A stretch of DNA of 64,000 nucleotides, taken from positions 124,001 through 188,000 of the forward strand of contig CAZBRD010000006.1 in NCBI GenBank assembly GCA_964494205.1, read 5' to 3'. Made by a program: the position numbers and the translations under genes. The stretch comes from JBBTCX01 sp964494205 (GTDB taxonomy: Bacteria > Planctomycetota > Phycisphaerae > UBA1845). The notes under the pieces were generated by a model, which searched no databases, had not been told where the DNA came from, and was given only the letters and a program-made list of their open reading frames with translations. The stretch's first letter is position 1; each line of letters opens with the position of its first letter. Shown in pieces: positions 32,517 to 40,283 of the stretch.

Positions 32517-33563
32517 TCAACTCATATGCAGGCGTGATCGTTCGATGCGGCCGTTCTTGCGGACTACGCGCTGCCACGCTGATTCGACGTTGAGTTGCAC
32601 CCACTGCCGTTCTTCCTTGCGATAGTGCCAGTCTCTGTCATTCTGATAGAACAACTGGATGCCCGGTCCTTCGACGATGTTGATGATTTCGTGGTCGTGG
32701 TAGTTGAACTCGTCGTAATCAGTTTGGGCCGGTTGACCCATTTCGGAATAAAGGCTGTTCAATTCCAGCAATCGCTGATTGAGCGTGGGATCGATGTCGC
32801 GAACGTTCAGGCCAAGCTCGCTTGCGCCGCGGGCGGTGATCGGATACTCGTGGGCGGGATAATCGGCGTTGAGCGATTGAGCGATTTTCTCGGCGGTTGA
32901 TGCATCGGTGTAATGGTAGCGAAGAATCTCCGTACAGAGACGAATTGAGAGTGACGTCGCGCGGTCGGCTGCTCCGACGACGAGCGGGTGAAGATACTTG
33001 TAGAGTTCCTGAAACGGGTTCACGTCGCTGTTGGCTGAGAACTTTTTCCAAAGAGAAAGTGCTCGCTGGAGTTCGTCGTTGCCGACGTAGGCTGATTCGT
33101 TTCGCGGATCGACGGGGCCGAGTGCGTGTTCGAGCGACGTGTCGATCGGCGTGAGGAACGAGAGCGGGCCCATGTGGATTTCGTCCGCACCGAGCGCGAG
33201 CATGGTAGCTGCGGATGCGCACTCGAGCGGTGCGAGGACGGTGATTCGCGGCACGTAATGGCGAAGCAGGTTGATGAGGCGGAGCGAGGATGTGCCGTCG
33301 CCGCCGGATGATTTCACGAAGAGCGTGATGCATTCGTGCGGATTGACTACACGGAGGACTTCGTAGAGTGCTTGTACATCGTTGTGGCAGATGGAGCCGC
33401 GTTCGGATGTCCAATACGTAAGGAATGTGCCTTCCACGATTTCGTCGATTCCCTTGACCACTTTCTGGGTGCGATCGAAGAGAATCGGCGGTGTCTTGAC
33501 GCGTTTGCGGGCCTTGAGGGGCTTGCGGCCCGGGATGCGATTGGATGTTTTTTTCTTGCTCAT
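32517..33563 (-). CDS. Serine dehydrogenase proteinase family protein (ClpP/crotonase fold)
   Basis: The 348-aa protein matches the SDH proteinase family, related to SppA and ClpP. ECITLFVKSSGGDGTSSLRLINLLRHYVPRITVLAPLECASAATMLALGADEIHMGPLSFLTPIDTSLE (about residues 75-140) has the oxyanion-type SSGGDG and the nucleophile motif CASAATMLALGADEI, where the Ser follows Ala as in SppA. The N-terminus is basic (KKKTSNRIPGRKPLKARKR) without a signal peptide or TM, so it is probably cytosolic. The C-terminal ~60 residues are unique. The substrate is unknown. Confidence 0.75.
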   Translation of the reverse strand: MSKKKTSNRIPGRKPLKARKRVKTPPILFDRTQKVVKGIDEIVEGTFLTYWTSERGSICHNDVQALYEVLRVVNPHECITLFVKSSGGDGTSSLRLINLLRHYVPRITVLAPLECASAATMLALGADEIHMGPLSFLTPIDTSLEHALGPVDPRNESAYVGNDELQRALSLWKKFSANSDVNPFQELYKYLHPLVVGAADRATSLSIRLCTEILRYHYTDASTAEKIAQSLNADYPAHEYPITARGASELGLNVRDIDPTLNQRLLELNSLYSEMGQPAQTDYDEFNYHDHEIINIVEGPGIQLFYQNDRDWHYRKEERQWVQLNVESAWQRVVRKNGRIERSRLHMS

Positions 33564-33731
33564 GGTTGAGAGTGTAGCGAGGGGGCTGGTGGTGTCGAAT
33601 CGGGTTTGGATCGCTGTTTGTCCCAGCGAAATGAGGGTGCGGGGGCAAGTTGGGCCGGATCGGCGAGTGGTTTGGCTGTTGGATTGGATTGGGCATTGCA
33701 GTTGCCCTTGAGGCCGTTCGGCTGTGGTTTG

Positions 33732-33788
33732 AAATGGCTAATGGCTAAAACGTGAAAATTTTCGTTAAGTAGTGACACAGTGTGGCAC
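33732..33788. repeat. Dispersed intergenic repeat, copy 1
   Basis: The copy consists of AAATGGCTAATGGCTA (33732-33747), 19 unmatched bases, AAGTAGTGACAC (33767-33778) and TGTGGCAC (33781-33788). The same three blocks occur at 56168-56225 with 20 unmatched bases. The conserved blocks around a variable core of fixed length suggest an element rather than chance. Confidence 0.6.
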
Positions 33789-34377
33789 AAACTAAACGCC
33801 AAAACGTCAAAAAGTCGAAAAGTCCAAATGCCTAGTGCAAATGGATTGTCGATTGGGGGAGAACCACCAAGGCACGAAGGCACCAAGTATGAGAGCCAAC
33901 GACTGTTGGGCGATTGAAGGCCAACGGGTGCACTACCGTCTTCACGGCTAAGGTGGGGACTGAGTGTATCTGTGTTTGCGCTGAGTTGCGCATGGGGTGT
34001 TGAGCGTGGTTTCTCGCGAATTGGTGGGGTGTAGATTCCGTTCTTTTTGCGCGGCGCAGGTGAAATTCGCGGTTGGGACGCTGGGAACAATGAATTCGAA
34101 ATGAGAATTTTATTTTCGCGCAAAACCGCCGGGGTAACTGAACGGCGAAGTGTACGCGATCGTTGCGAGTGTCGTGTTCTGGCGGCCATAGGGTTCTCTC
34201 TTGGTTAATAACAACATGGGCGCTCGCTGGGGCGCAACCCGCGTTGGGGTTGTGTTGTGGTGGGCCTGCTGACCCAAGGTAGCCGCTGCTGCGGCAATAC
34301 GAAGAAGCATCTCGACCGGTGCGATTCAAGCAGTTGTGGCGCAGATTGCACCTTCACATCTGGACGTAGTTTAACTT

Positions 34378-34414
34378 CGTGGTCTTCACGACGGACGACC
34401 AGTAGCCTGACTAC
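34378..34414 (+). promoter_or_regulatory. Candidate C-protein operator (two 4-5-4 inverted repeats)
   Basis: CGTG-GTCTT-CACG (34378-34390) and GTAG-CCTGA-CTAC (34402-34414) are 13-bp inverted repeats of the same architecture. Their centres are 24 bp apart, and the second ends directly at the GTG start of the C-protein gene. C-boxes of restriction-modification systems usually come as two such sites. The arms of the two are different, so this is a suggestion only. Confidence 0.35.
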
Positions 34415-34633
34415 GTGGTCGAAAAGCAGCTTGGGAAACGGATTGCCGAACTTCGTCGGACGAAGGGACTATCGCAGGAACAGCTCGCTGCGAAGGCACG
34501 ATACTCGACGGAGTTCATCAGCCTCGTCGAGCGCGGCAAGAATGCCCCATCCGTCGCCGGCCTCGCCAGAGTTGCGAAAGCGCTCAAAGTTGAAATCAAG
34601 GAGCTCTTCGATTTCGGAAGGAACGCAAAGTGA
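34415..34633 (+). CDS. HTH (XRE) controller protein of a restriction-modification system
   Basis: The 72-aa protein is almost entirely one Cro/CI-type helix-turn-helix: LGKRIAELRRTKGLSQEQLAAKARYSTEFISLVERGKNAPSVAGLARVAKALKVEIKELF. Size and sequence pattern match C proteins that time expression of restriction-modification genes. The start is the GTG at 34415. The stop overlaps the GTG start of the next gene (GTGA), the usual coupling of C and R genes. It would bind its own upstream region, where two small inverted repeats are found. Confidence 0.85.
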   Translation: MVEKQLGKRIAELRRTKGLSQEQLAAKARYSTEFISLVERGKNAPSVAGLARVAKALKVEIKELFDFGRNAK

Positions 34634-35280
34634 GTGCGCGAAAGACTCCCGCCTCGAATACAATGGAGCTTTTCGGCGAGCAATTTCTGTCCGAGCTAAA
34701 GAAGCTGATCGATCGGCATCACTCGCTCTATCCCGTCGTCCCACCGCAGGGCATTTTCTTCGAATATCTGGCGGAACAGGCATTCAAGCGATCGGGATGG
34801 CCAGCAGATCAAGTCATCCTCTCAACGCCGAATAGCCCGATGCACGACCTGAAAGTTGGGTCACTGCGGTTGTCCCTGAAGACGGAGACCGGCAAGATCA
34901 CGCGCGTGGGTTCGATCTCGATCACGAAGCTTTGCACGACGGAAGCCGGGACGTGGGATTCTCCGTCGCTAATTGCTCACGCACTCAAGCACCTGGACCG
35001 TTATGACCACATCCTGATGCTGCGTGCAATTTGGGGCGAGTCCGCCATTCGTTATCAACTCGTCGACATTCCCTTGGCAGTTCTGCGCTTGATTTCTGAT
35101 TTCACTGTCGTTCCCGTTGGGAAGCGCAAGGGGCGGCAGAGCCTCGGAGTTGATGTCCTTGAAGAGGGCAAGCGCGTCTACCGCATCCATTTCGATGGAG
35201 CCGACGGGAAGTGTCAGATTCGAGGATTGACGATCGGACGATGCAAGCTACTGCTCGAATGGAATCAGCCGCTTCCGTGA
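34630..35280 (+). CDS. Putative type II restriction endonuclease
   Basis: The 216-aa protein has no close family that I recognise, but context points to the nuclease. It is translationally coupled to the C gene and ends exactly where the convergent methyltransferase gene ends. A possible PD-(D/E)xK-like core is SPMHDLKVGSLRLSLKTETGK (about residues 68-88): acidic Asp after the strand start, then a strand ending in Lys-x-Glu. The upstream GIFFEYLAEQAFK (about 43-55) could supply the conserved acidic helix residue. The recognition site is unknown. Alternative: another nuclease fold or a non-nuclease partner. Confidence 0.6.
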   Translation: MSARKTPASNTMELFGEQFLSELKKLIDRHHSLYPVVPPQGIFFEYLAEQAFKRSGWPADQVILSTPNSPMHDLKVGSLRLSLKTETGKITRVGSISITKLCTTEAGTWDSPSLIAHALKHLDRYDHILMLRAIWGESAIRYQLVDIPLAVLRLISDFTVVPVGKRKGRQSLGVDVLEEGKRVYRIHFDGADGKCQIRGLTIGRCKLLLEWNQPLP

Positions 35281-35979
35281 CTATTCGCACTTCTTCGATT
35301 TGCGAAAGATGATCCAGTAGCAGTGCTGCCGGCGCGCGTGGTGAGCTTTCTTCCACTTCGGGTCAATGATTGGACCCTTGCGAAGTTTCACGATGCAATC
35401 GCAGGCGGTGAACCCGACCGCAACCGCAGCTTCGATGAGCGCGATGTGCGCCCACTGGAAGCGATGGCCATGAACGTAGTCCGCGATCTTGCACAGGAGG
35501 ATGCCTTCTGGTTTGAGCACCCGGTAAGCCTCCTTGGTGAACGGTGGGTATAGGTGAGAGAAGTTATGGCCCTGATCGACGGAAGATTTCAGCACCAAGC
35601 CAAACCGCGTATTGAAATCCTTGGATTTGTCCTTCCCCTGATTCGGGATGTGTGGTGGATCATATACCACGACATCAAAGCTGCTATCCTCGAACGGCAT
35701 ATCCCGGTTGTCGCCGACGTAGTCAGGATTGTGTGAGGGGTCGATATCCAGACCTGTAACCGGGCGAGTGCTACCCACCCAAAACCGACCCTTATTGACG
35801 GTCGCATCGAGAATCCTCTTCGGCTTCCTGCGAGGATAGAAGTCGAGCATCTTCTCAAGCAACTCTGCGTCTGTACTGTCCCAAACTGAAGGAAGTGGCT
35901 GGTATTCAGAGCGTTTCTCGACGTCAAGTTTCTGCGCCGGGAAAAACTCTAGTTGTCCATTCCCACTCTTACTCCTCAT
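35281..35979 (-). CDS. Putative DNA amino-methyltransferase of a type II R-M system
   Basis: The 232-aa protein has a SAM-dependent methyltransferase fold. Motif I region is RILDATVNKGRFW (about 58-70), the acidic loop after strand 2 is GLDIDPSHNPDYVGDNRDMPF, and motif IV is VVYDPPH (about 107-113), the D/N-P-P-Y/F/H catalytic tetrad of N4-cytosine or N6-adenine methylases. The order I then IV without an internal recognition domain suggests a small gamma-like enzyme. ATG 35979 is used. It faces the nuclease gene tail to tail with no intergenic base. It is predicted to protect host DNA from the neighbouring nuclease. Confidence 0.75.
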   Translation of the reverse strand: MRSKSGNGQLEFFPAQKLDVEKRSEYQPLPSVWDSTDAELLEKMLDFYPRRKPKRILDATVNKGRFWVGSTRPVTGLDIDPSHNPDYVGDNRDMPFEDSSFDVVVYDPPHIPNQGKDKSKDFNTRFGLVLKSSVDQGHNFSHLYPPFTKEAYRVLKPEGILLCKIADYVHGHRFQWAHIALIEAAVAVGFTACDCIVKLRKGPIIDPKWKKAHHARRQHCYWIIFRKSKKCE

Positions 35980-36095
35980 GCCCAAATGTTACGCGAAGCT
36001 CTCCTCTCACGCGATGGGCGGTACCGGAAAACGGCTTGTGAAACCCGCCCTACGTGTTGGTCTGCAAGGCAGACCCTACTTGTCTGTACGGAAAG

Positions 36096-36155
36096 CCCCT
36101 CACCCTACCCCGTCGTGCTTCCGCTCTGGTCGCACTCCGTCCAAAGGGGCGAGGG
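36096..36155. repeat. CCCCTCACCCTACCCC-type intergenic repeat
   Basis: CCCCTCACCCTACCCC at 36096-36111 and GGGGCGAGGG near 36146-36155 are the two ends of an imperfect inverted element with a variable centre. It lies in the 180-bp spacer between the methyltransferase gene and lysC. A related copy at 40245-40283 overlaps a gene start. Confidence 0.55.
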
Positions 36156-36161
36156 ATAATT

Positions 36162-37385
36162 CTAGTTCGCCTTATCCAGTCCAAACGCATCGTGCACAAA
36201 GCGCATAGCTTTGGGGCCGTCTTCGCGGCGGACTAGGCAGCTGATGACGATTTCGCTGGTGGAGATGTTTTCGATGTTCACTTCTGCTTTGGCGAGGGCG
36301 TCGAACATGGTGGAGGCGATGCCGGTGTGCGTACGCATGCCGACGCCGATGGCGCTGAGCTTGGACACGCCTTCATCCACCTCGACGCTGCCTATACCGA
36401 TGTCGGCTGCGATGCGCTCGCAGACGATGCGGGCTTCGTTGGCGTCGGTGGAGTTGGTGGAGAAGCTGACGTTGGCGTATTTGCCGCCGTCGTAGATGTT
36501 CTGCACGATGTCATCGACGAGAAGGTGATTGCGGGCGACCTCGGCGAAGATGCGCGCGGCGACTCCGGGCGTGTTGGGCACCTGAATGAGCGAGATGACC
36601 GCGAGGTCCTGCTTCAAGGTGACGGCCTGCACCGAAATCGCTTCCATTCCCGGGTGTTCTGATTTGATCATGGTTCCTTTTCCGTCGGTGAGGGAGCTGC
36701 GCACGTGGATCGGCACGTTGTATTTTTTGCCAAACTCGATGGCGCGCGAGTGCATGACGGCCGCACCGGCGGCGGCCATTTCCAACATGACGTCGTACGA
36801 GATTTCGTCGATCTTGCGGGCCTGGGGGACGATGCGCGGGTCCGACGTGTAGACGCCGTCGACGTCGGTGTAGATTTCGCAGACTTCGGCGCCGAGTACG
36901 GCGGCGAGGGCGGCGGCGGTGGTGTCCGACGCGCCGCGACCCAGCGTGGTGATTTCGCCGGCGGCGTCGATGCCCTGGAAGCCGGCGATGATGACGATTT
37001 TGTTGGCGGCGAGTTCGGCGTCGATGCGGTCGCGGCTGATGCGCTGGATGCGGGCGCGGGTGTGGACGCTGTCGCTGTAGAGGCCGAGCTGGGCGGCGGT
37101 GAGGCTGATCGCTTCGTGGCCGGCGGCGTGGATGGCCATGGCCATGAGTGCGATGGAGACCTGTTCGCCGGTGGTGAGTAGCATGTCGAGCTCGCGCTTG
37201 GGGGGATCAGTGGAGACTTGTTTCGCGAGGGCGATGAGTTCGTCGGTGGTGTGGCCCATGGCGGAAACGACGAGGACGACTTTGCGGCCCGCGAGCTTCG
37301 CGCGGACGGCGCGGCGGGCGGCGCGGTGGATTTTCTCGGCGTCTGCGACGCTCGTGCCGCCGAATTTTTGAACGATCAGGCTCAT
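36162..37385 (-). CDS. lysC: Aspartate kinase
   Basis: Aspartokinase phosphorylates aspartate, the first step to Lys, Thr, Met and DAP. LIVQKFGGTSVADAEKI at the N-terminus carries the K-F-G-G-T-S kinase motif. FQGIDAAGEITTLGRGASDTTAAALAAVLGAEVCEIYTDVDGVYTSDPRIV (about 135-185) is the catalytic core. Two C-terminal ACT domains (about 265-405) provide feedback control. Length is 407 aa, typical of the monofunctional enzyme. It stands alone with no other lysine-pathway gene in the window. Confidence 0.95.
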   Translation of the reverse strand: MSLIVQKFGGTSVADAEKIHRAARRAVRAKLAGRKVVLVVSAMGHTTDELIALAKQVSTDPPKRELDMLLTTGEQVSIALMAMAIHAAGHEAISLTAAQLGLYSDSVHTRARIQRISRDRIDAELAANKIVIIAGFQGIDAAGEITTLGRGASDTTAAALAAVLGAEVCEIYTDVDGVYTSDPRIVPQARKIDEISYDVMLEMAAAGAAVMHSRAIEFGKKYNVPIHVRSSLTDGKGTMIKSEHPGMEAISVQAVTLKQDLAVISLIQVPNTPGVAARIFAEVARNHLLVDDIVQNIYDGGKYANVSFSTNSTDANEARIVCERIAADIGIGSVEVDEGVSKLSAIGVGMRTHTGIASTMFDALAKAEVNIENISTSEIVISCLVRREDGPKAMRFVHDAFGLDKAN

Positions 37386-37500
37386 GAGCGCATCGTAGCG
37401 AAAAGGCGAAACGGGGAAAAGTCAATATCTCGCGAACGACTTCGGTGATGCGCCTCAATTGTTTGTCGCAAAGTTGGTTGCGGGGATTAAGCTAGGAGCG

Positions 37501-39003
37501 ATGGCGCAAACAGAGGCACGCGAACCCTTTTGGAAAACGCGACGGGATTGGGTCGTTGCGTTGATTGTGCTCGCTGTGGTCGCTGTTTGCACTTGGTCGC
37601 AGCTTCCACGCGGGATTTGTTACAGCGATTCGGGCGGGTTGCAGTTGGCGGCTGCGACTTTGGGGATTACGCATCCGCCGGGGTATGTGGTTTACACGTC
37701 GTTTGGATTTCTCGTTTCGAAGGTGCTGCCTTTTGATCCAGCGTTTTCGGTGACGTTTTGTGCGTGTCTGATGACGCTTGGTGCGTTTGCGCTGATCGCG
37801 GTTTTTGTGAGGCGATGGAATGCGAGTTCATGGATTGCTGGGGCTGTTGCGCTTGCGCTGCTGATGCACACGAACGTGCGGCAGAATTTTCTCGCGCCTG
37901 AAGTGTATGGACCGACGCTGTTCGTGATGGTGGCGCCGGTTTGGCTGTGGGCGAAATATTTGCGCAGCAATCATCTATGGGTTGCGTGCGTGGCGGCGCT
38001 ATTGTTCGGGATTGCGTGGGTGAGTCGGCCGCCTACGGTCTTGATTTTGCCGTTTCTGATTGTGTCGTTTCGGATGGCGCGCGGGCGGTTCTTGCCTTGT
38101 GGAAAAAGCGAATGGAAATGTGCGTGCGCGGTTGTTGCCTTGGCGATTGTGCCGTTTGCTTTTTCAATTGGTTATTTGCTGGCGCGGGATTCCGCGCAGG
38201 CGGCGTACAACTATCTGGATGTCTATGATGCCGAGCATCGTGAGTTGCCGTCGCGCGAGGCGGGGATTGCGGCGCGGGTGGAGCGGGTTTATTGGCATGC
38301 TTCTGCAACGCAGTTTCGTGAGAGTGTTCACGTTACGTTTTGGGGAGTGGTGACGAAATTGCGGTGGGTGCGGAATCGGTTGATGCCGAATCAACCGGGG
38401 TTGTTTGCGCTGGTGTTACTCATCGCTGTGATTGGCGTGGTGCGGGCGTGGCGGAGTGATCGAAGTTTGACCTTGCTTGTGCTTGGGTTGGCGTTTTCGT
38501 CGCTGGCGTTCGTTTGTTTGTATCGCGTGCATGACCTTGCGGCTGACTTGCTGCCTTTTGTGTTTGCGGTTGGGGCGTTCGCGAGTGTGGGAATCCATGT
38601 GATCGTCGAACGATTAGGTGAGCGGTGGTCGCGAAGGGTCGCGATGGGGTACTTCGGCGCGATGGTACTTGCGACGGGGGCGCATGGTGTTATTCATCGA
38701 GATGACTTCAACCCGGCTGATGCGCTGGCGTTTGTTTCAAGTGCAGACGTCGATAACTTGCCGCGGGATTCGGTGGTGTTGAGCGAGTGGTATCACGCTC
38801 CGCCGCTTTGGTATGCGCAGCACCTGACCTTTGAGAGACGAGACCTGACGGTGTTGTGTTTTGATCGCAGGCGATGGGGAGAGGTGGCGGCACAGTTTAG
38901 CGGAAGAACGGTGTTTGCTGTTGAAGAGGCGGTCGGCGATGAGCCGTTTGAATCGGTCAAACGTGGGACGCTGTGGGAATGGCGGGCGAAGAAGAGCGAA
39001 TAG
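37501..39003 (+). CDS. DUF2723-like multi-pass membrane protein (GT-C type)
   Basis: The 500-aa protein has about ten hydrophobic segments. The N-terminal GICYSDSGGLQLAAATLGITHPPGYVVYTSFGFLVSKVLP (about 40-80) closely matches the DUF2723 signature (D-S-G-E/G-L ... LGI-x-HPPGYP), a family of GT-C-type glycosyltransferase-like proteins. Acidic residues in the first loop, as in GT-C enzymes, are the Asp of SDSGG. The C-terminal ~110 residues are soluble. ATG 37501 is preferred over a TTG fourteen codons upstream. The acceptor and donor are unknown. Confidence 0.75.
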   Translation: MAQTEAREPFWKTRRDWVVALIVLAVVAVCTWSQLPRGICYSDSGGLQLAAATLGITHPPGYVVYTSFGFLVSKVLPFDPAFSVTFCACLMTLGAFALIAVFVRRWNASSWIAGAVALALLMHTNVRQNFLAPEVYGPTLFVMVAPVWLWAKYLRSNHLWVACVAALLFGIAWVSRPPTVLILPFLIVSFRMARGRFLPCGKSEWKCACAVVALAIVPFAFSIGYLLARDSAQAAYNYLDVYDAEHRELPSREAGIAARVERVYWHASATQFRESVHVTFWGVVTKLRWVRNRLMPNQPGLFALVLLIAVIGVVRAWRSDRSLTLLVLGLAFSSLAFVCLYRVHDLAADLLPFVFAVGAFASVGIHVIVERLGERWSRRVAMGYFGAMVLATGAHGVIHRDDFNPADALAFVSSADVDNLPRDSVVLSEWYHAPPLWYAQHLTFERRDLTVLCFDRRRWGEVAAQFSGRTVFAVEEAVGDEPFESVKRGTLWEWRAKKSE

Positions 39004-39155
39004 CGAATGTCGAAGAGCGAAATGGCGGGGTGCGTGTTCAGGTTAGTGCCAGAAAGCGGCACAAGACGGAACTGGCCAAGTCGTTGGGAACATCACAAAC
39101 CGGTCGCTTGCGCTCCCGGCTCTGATAGGTCATTACCTTGCGCAAAGGGCTCTGC

Positions 39156-39755
39156 TTATTTTCTGGATCGCTTCACGCTGGGGAAGCGGTCGGCGGCTGA
39201 GGCCGGGAGGCGGACGAGGATCGTGCGGGCGTTGCCGAGGCGGGCTTGCTCGAAGCGGATGGCGCCGAAGATTTCTGAAAGCGGACGCAATGGGGTCGAG
39301 GCATCCTGCGTTCGCGATGTGGGACGGCGCGCATCGATAAATCGGATTTCGTCGTAATTGCTGTTTGCGGCTGAGGCGATCTGTTTTTCGGATTGAACGT
39401 CATCTAGGTACGCGAAGCCAAGCACGCGCCACCATGGTGCAATACGATGGATCATTTCGACCTGTTTGAGCATGACCGGGTGCAGCAACGCGCCTACGCT
39501 GGGTGCGACGTGGATGGTGACCGCTTCAGCGCCCCAAACCTGATTGACGTCTGTCCACCAGGAATCGTCGAGCCAATCTGCAAATTCGCCGTCGTCGTTG
39601 GTGGGTTCTACGACCAATGTAGAAACGGATTTGTGAGCATCTTCGCCAAGAACGCCGTCGGAATCGAAGGCCGCGAATAGTTCGATGGGAGTCTGGGGAG
39701 CGCGGCGGGTGCGTTCGGTTTGAAGGCGGGCTTCTGTCTTTGCGATGACATCCAT
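39156..39755 (-). CDS. Hypothetical protein
   Basis: This is a 199-aa soluble protein that I do not recognise. The first half is acidic (TLVVEPTNDDGEFADWLDDSWWTDVNQVWG), the second basic, ending KRSRK. Hydrophobic segments such as EAVTIHVAPSVGALLHPVMLKQVEMIHRI and LGFAYLDDV suggest a folded alpha/beta domain. There is no signal peptide and no clear catalytic motif. It converges with the membrane protein gene upstream and has no operon partner. Confidence 0.6.
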   Translation of the reverse strand: MDVIAKTEARLQTERTRRAPQTPIELFAAFDSDGVLGEDAHKSVSTLVVEPTNDDGEFADWLDDSWWTDVNQVWGAEAVTIHVAPSVGALLHPVMLKQVEMIHRIAPWWRVLGFAYLDDVQSEKQIASAANSNYDEIRFIDARRPTSRTQDASTPLRPLSEIFGAIRFEQARLGNARTILVRLPASAADRFPSVKRSRK

Positions 39756-40283
39756 GCCAAAACTCCGTGGAATGACCCTCCAAGGTCAACTGATAGTATC
39801 GGGTGAGGGAAGCGGAAATCTTGATGTTTGAACTACAGTTCAGCCGAGGGAAACGGGGTAATCTGCAAGCTTATGAGCGTCTTGCACAGACCGGGAGCCC
39901 TTCGCAACCCATGCAAGTCCAGTGAGTTAGGAGCGATTGAAGCCACGCGGAGAAAATCGGTTTCATGCAATTCTGCACGATCTCGTTAGGTCGCGTGGGG
40001 TACAATGCATCGCGCTGAAGCGAGAGCTCGTATTTGCTGGATTTGGGGTTGCCCGGACAGTTTGGAAACGACAACACTAGTTGCGAACGAATCTTCTTCA
40101 TGGCCTGAGGTGATATTGGCGCGAACTTTGGCAAGATCCGGCAGATTCAACGCACGCCGTTGTAGCGTGCATGGAGTTGTATTGGTTTTGAGTCGGCTTT
40201 TCCTGCCAATTATGTCTGTAGCAAGGCCGCACGATGGTTGCCAAAGAGACCCTCACCCTACCCTCTCCCTAAGAGGGAGAGGG
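39756..40283. other. Intergenic region with no recognised gene
   Basis: A short minus-strand open frame (39871-40134, 87 codons) has no recognisable homology and I do not call it. The right end (40245-40283) is a CCCTCACCCTACCC-type repeat. I see no other structured element here. Confidence 0.5.
40245..40283. repeat. CCCTCACCCTACCC-type palindromic repeat that provides a Shine-Dalgarno
   Basis: CCCTCACCCTACC is followed by a perfect 10-bp hairpin: CCCTCTCCCT (40261-40270), loop AAG, AGGGAGAGGG (40274-40283). The 3' arm abuts the ATG of the M23 lipoprotein gene at 40284 and is its only Shine-Dalgarno-like sequence. If the hairpin forms in the mRNA it would hide the ribosome binding site. Confidence 0.65.

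Larger units (their letters stand above)
33564..34414. other. Intergenic region with dispersed repeat fragments
   Basis: I see no supportable gene in this 850-bp stretch. It contains three segments also found elsewhere in the window. AAATGGCTAATGGCTA and AAGTAGTGACAC...TGTGGCAC (33732-33788) recur at 56168-56225 with nearly identical spacing. A 23-base segment starting GAACCACCAAGGCACG (33861-33883) recurs exactly at 54662-54684. A GC-rich part near 34257-34320 (CTGCTGACC ... GCTGCTGC) loosely resembles 56369-56400. Candidate C-protein operators lie at the right end. Confidence 0.55.

Noticed and set aside
33560..34189. Minus-strand 209-codon frame in the spacer before the R-M locus
   Set aside because: It runs through dispersed repeat copies and has low-complexity Pro/Arg/Ser composition.
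39871..40134. Minus-strand 87-codon frame
   Set aside because: No recognisable domain, no ribosome binding site, lies in a repeat-flanked spacer.
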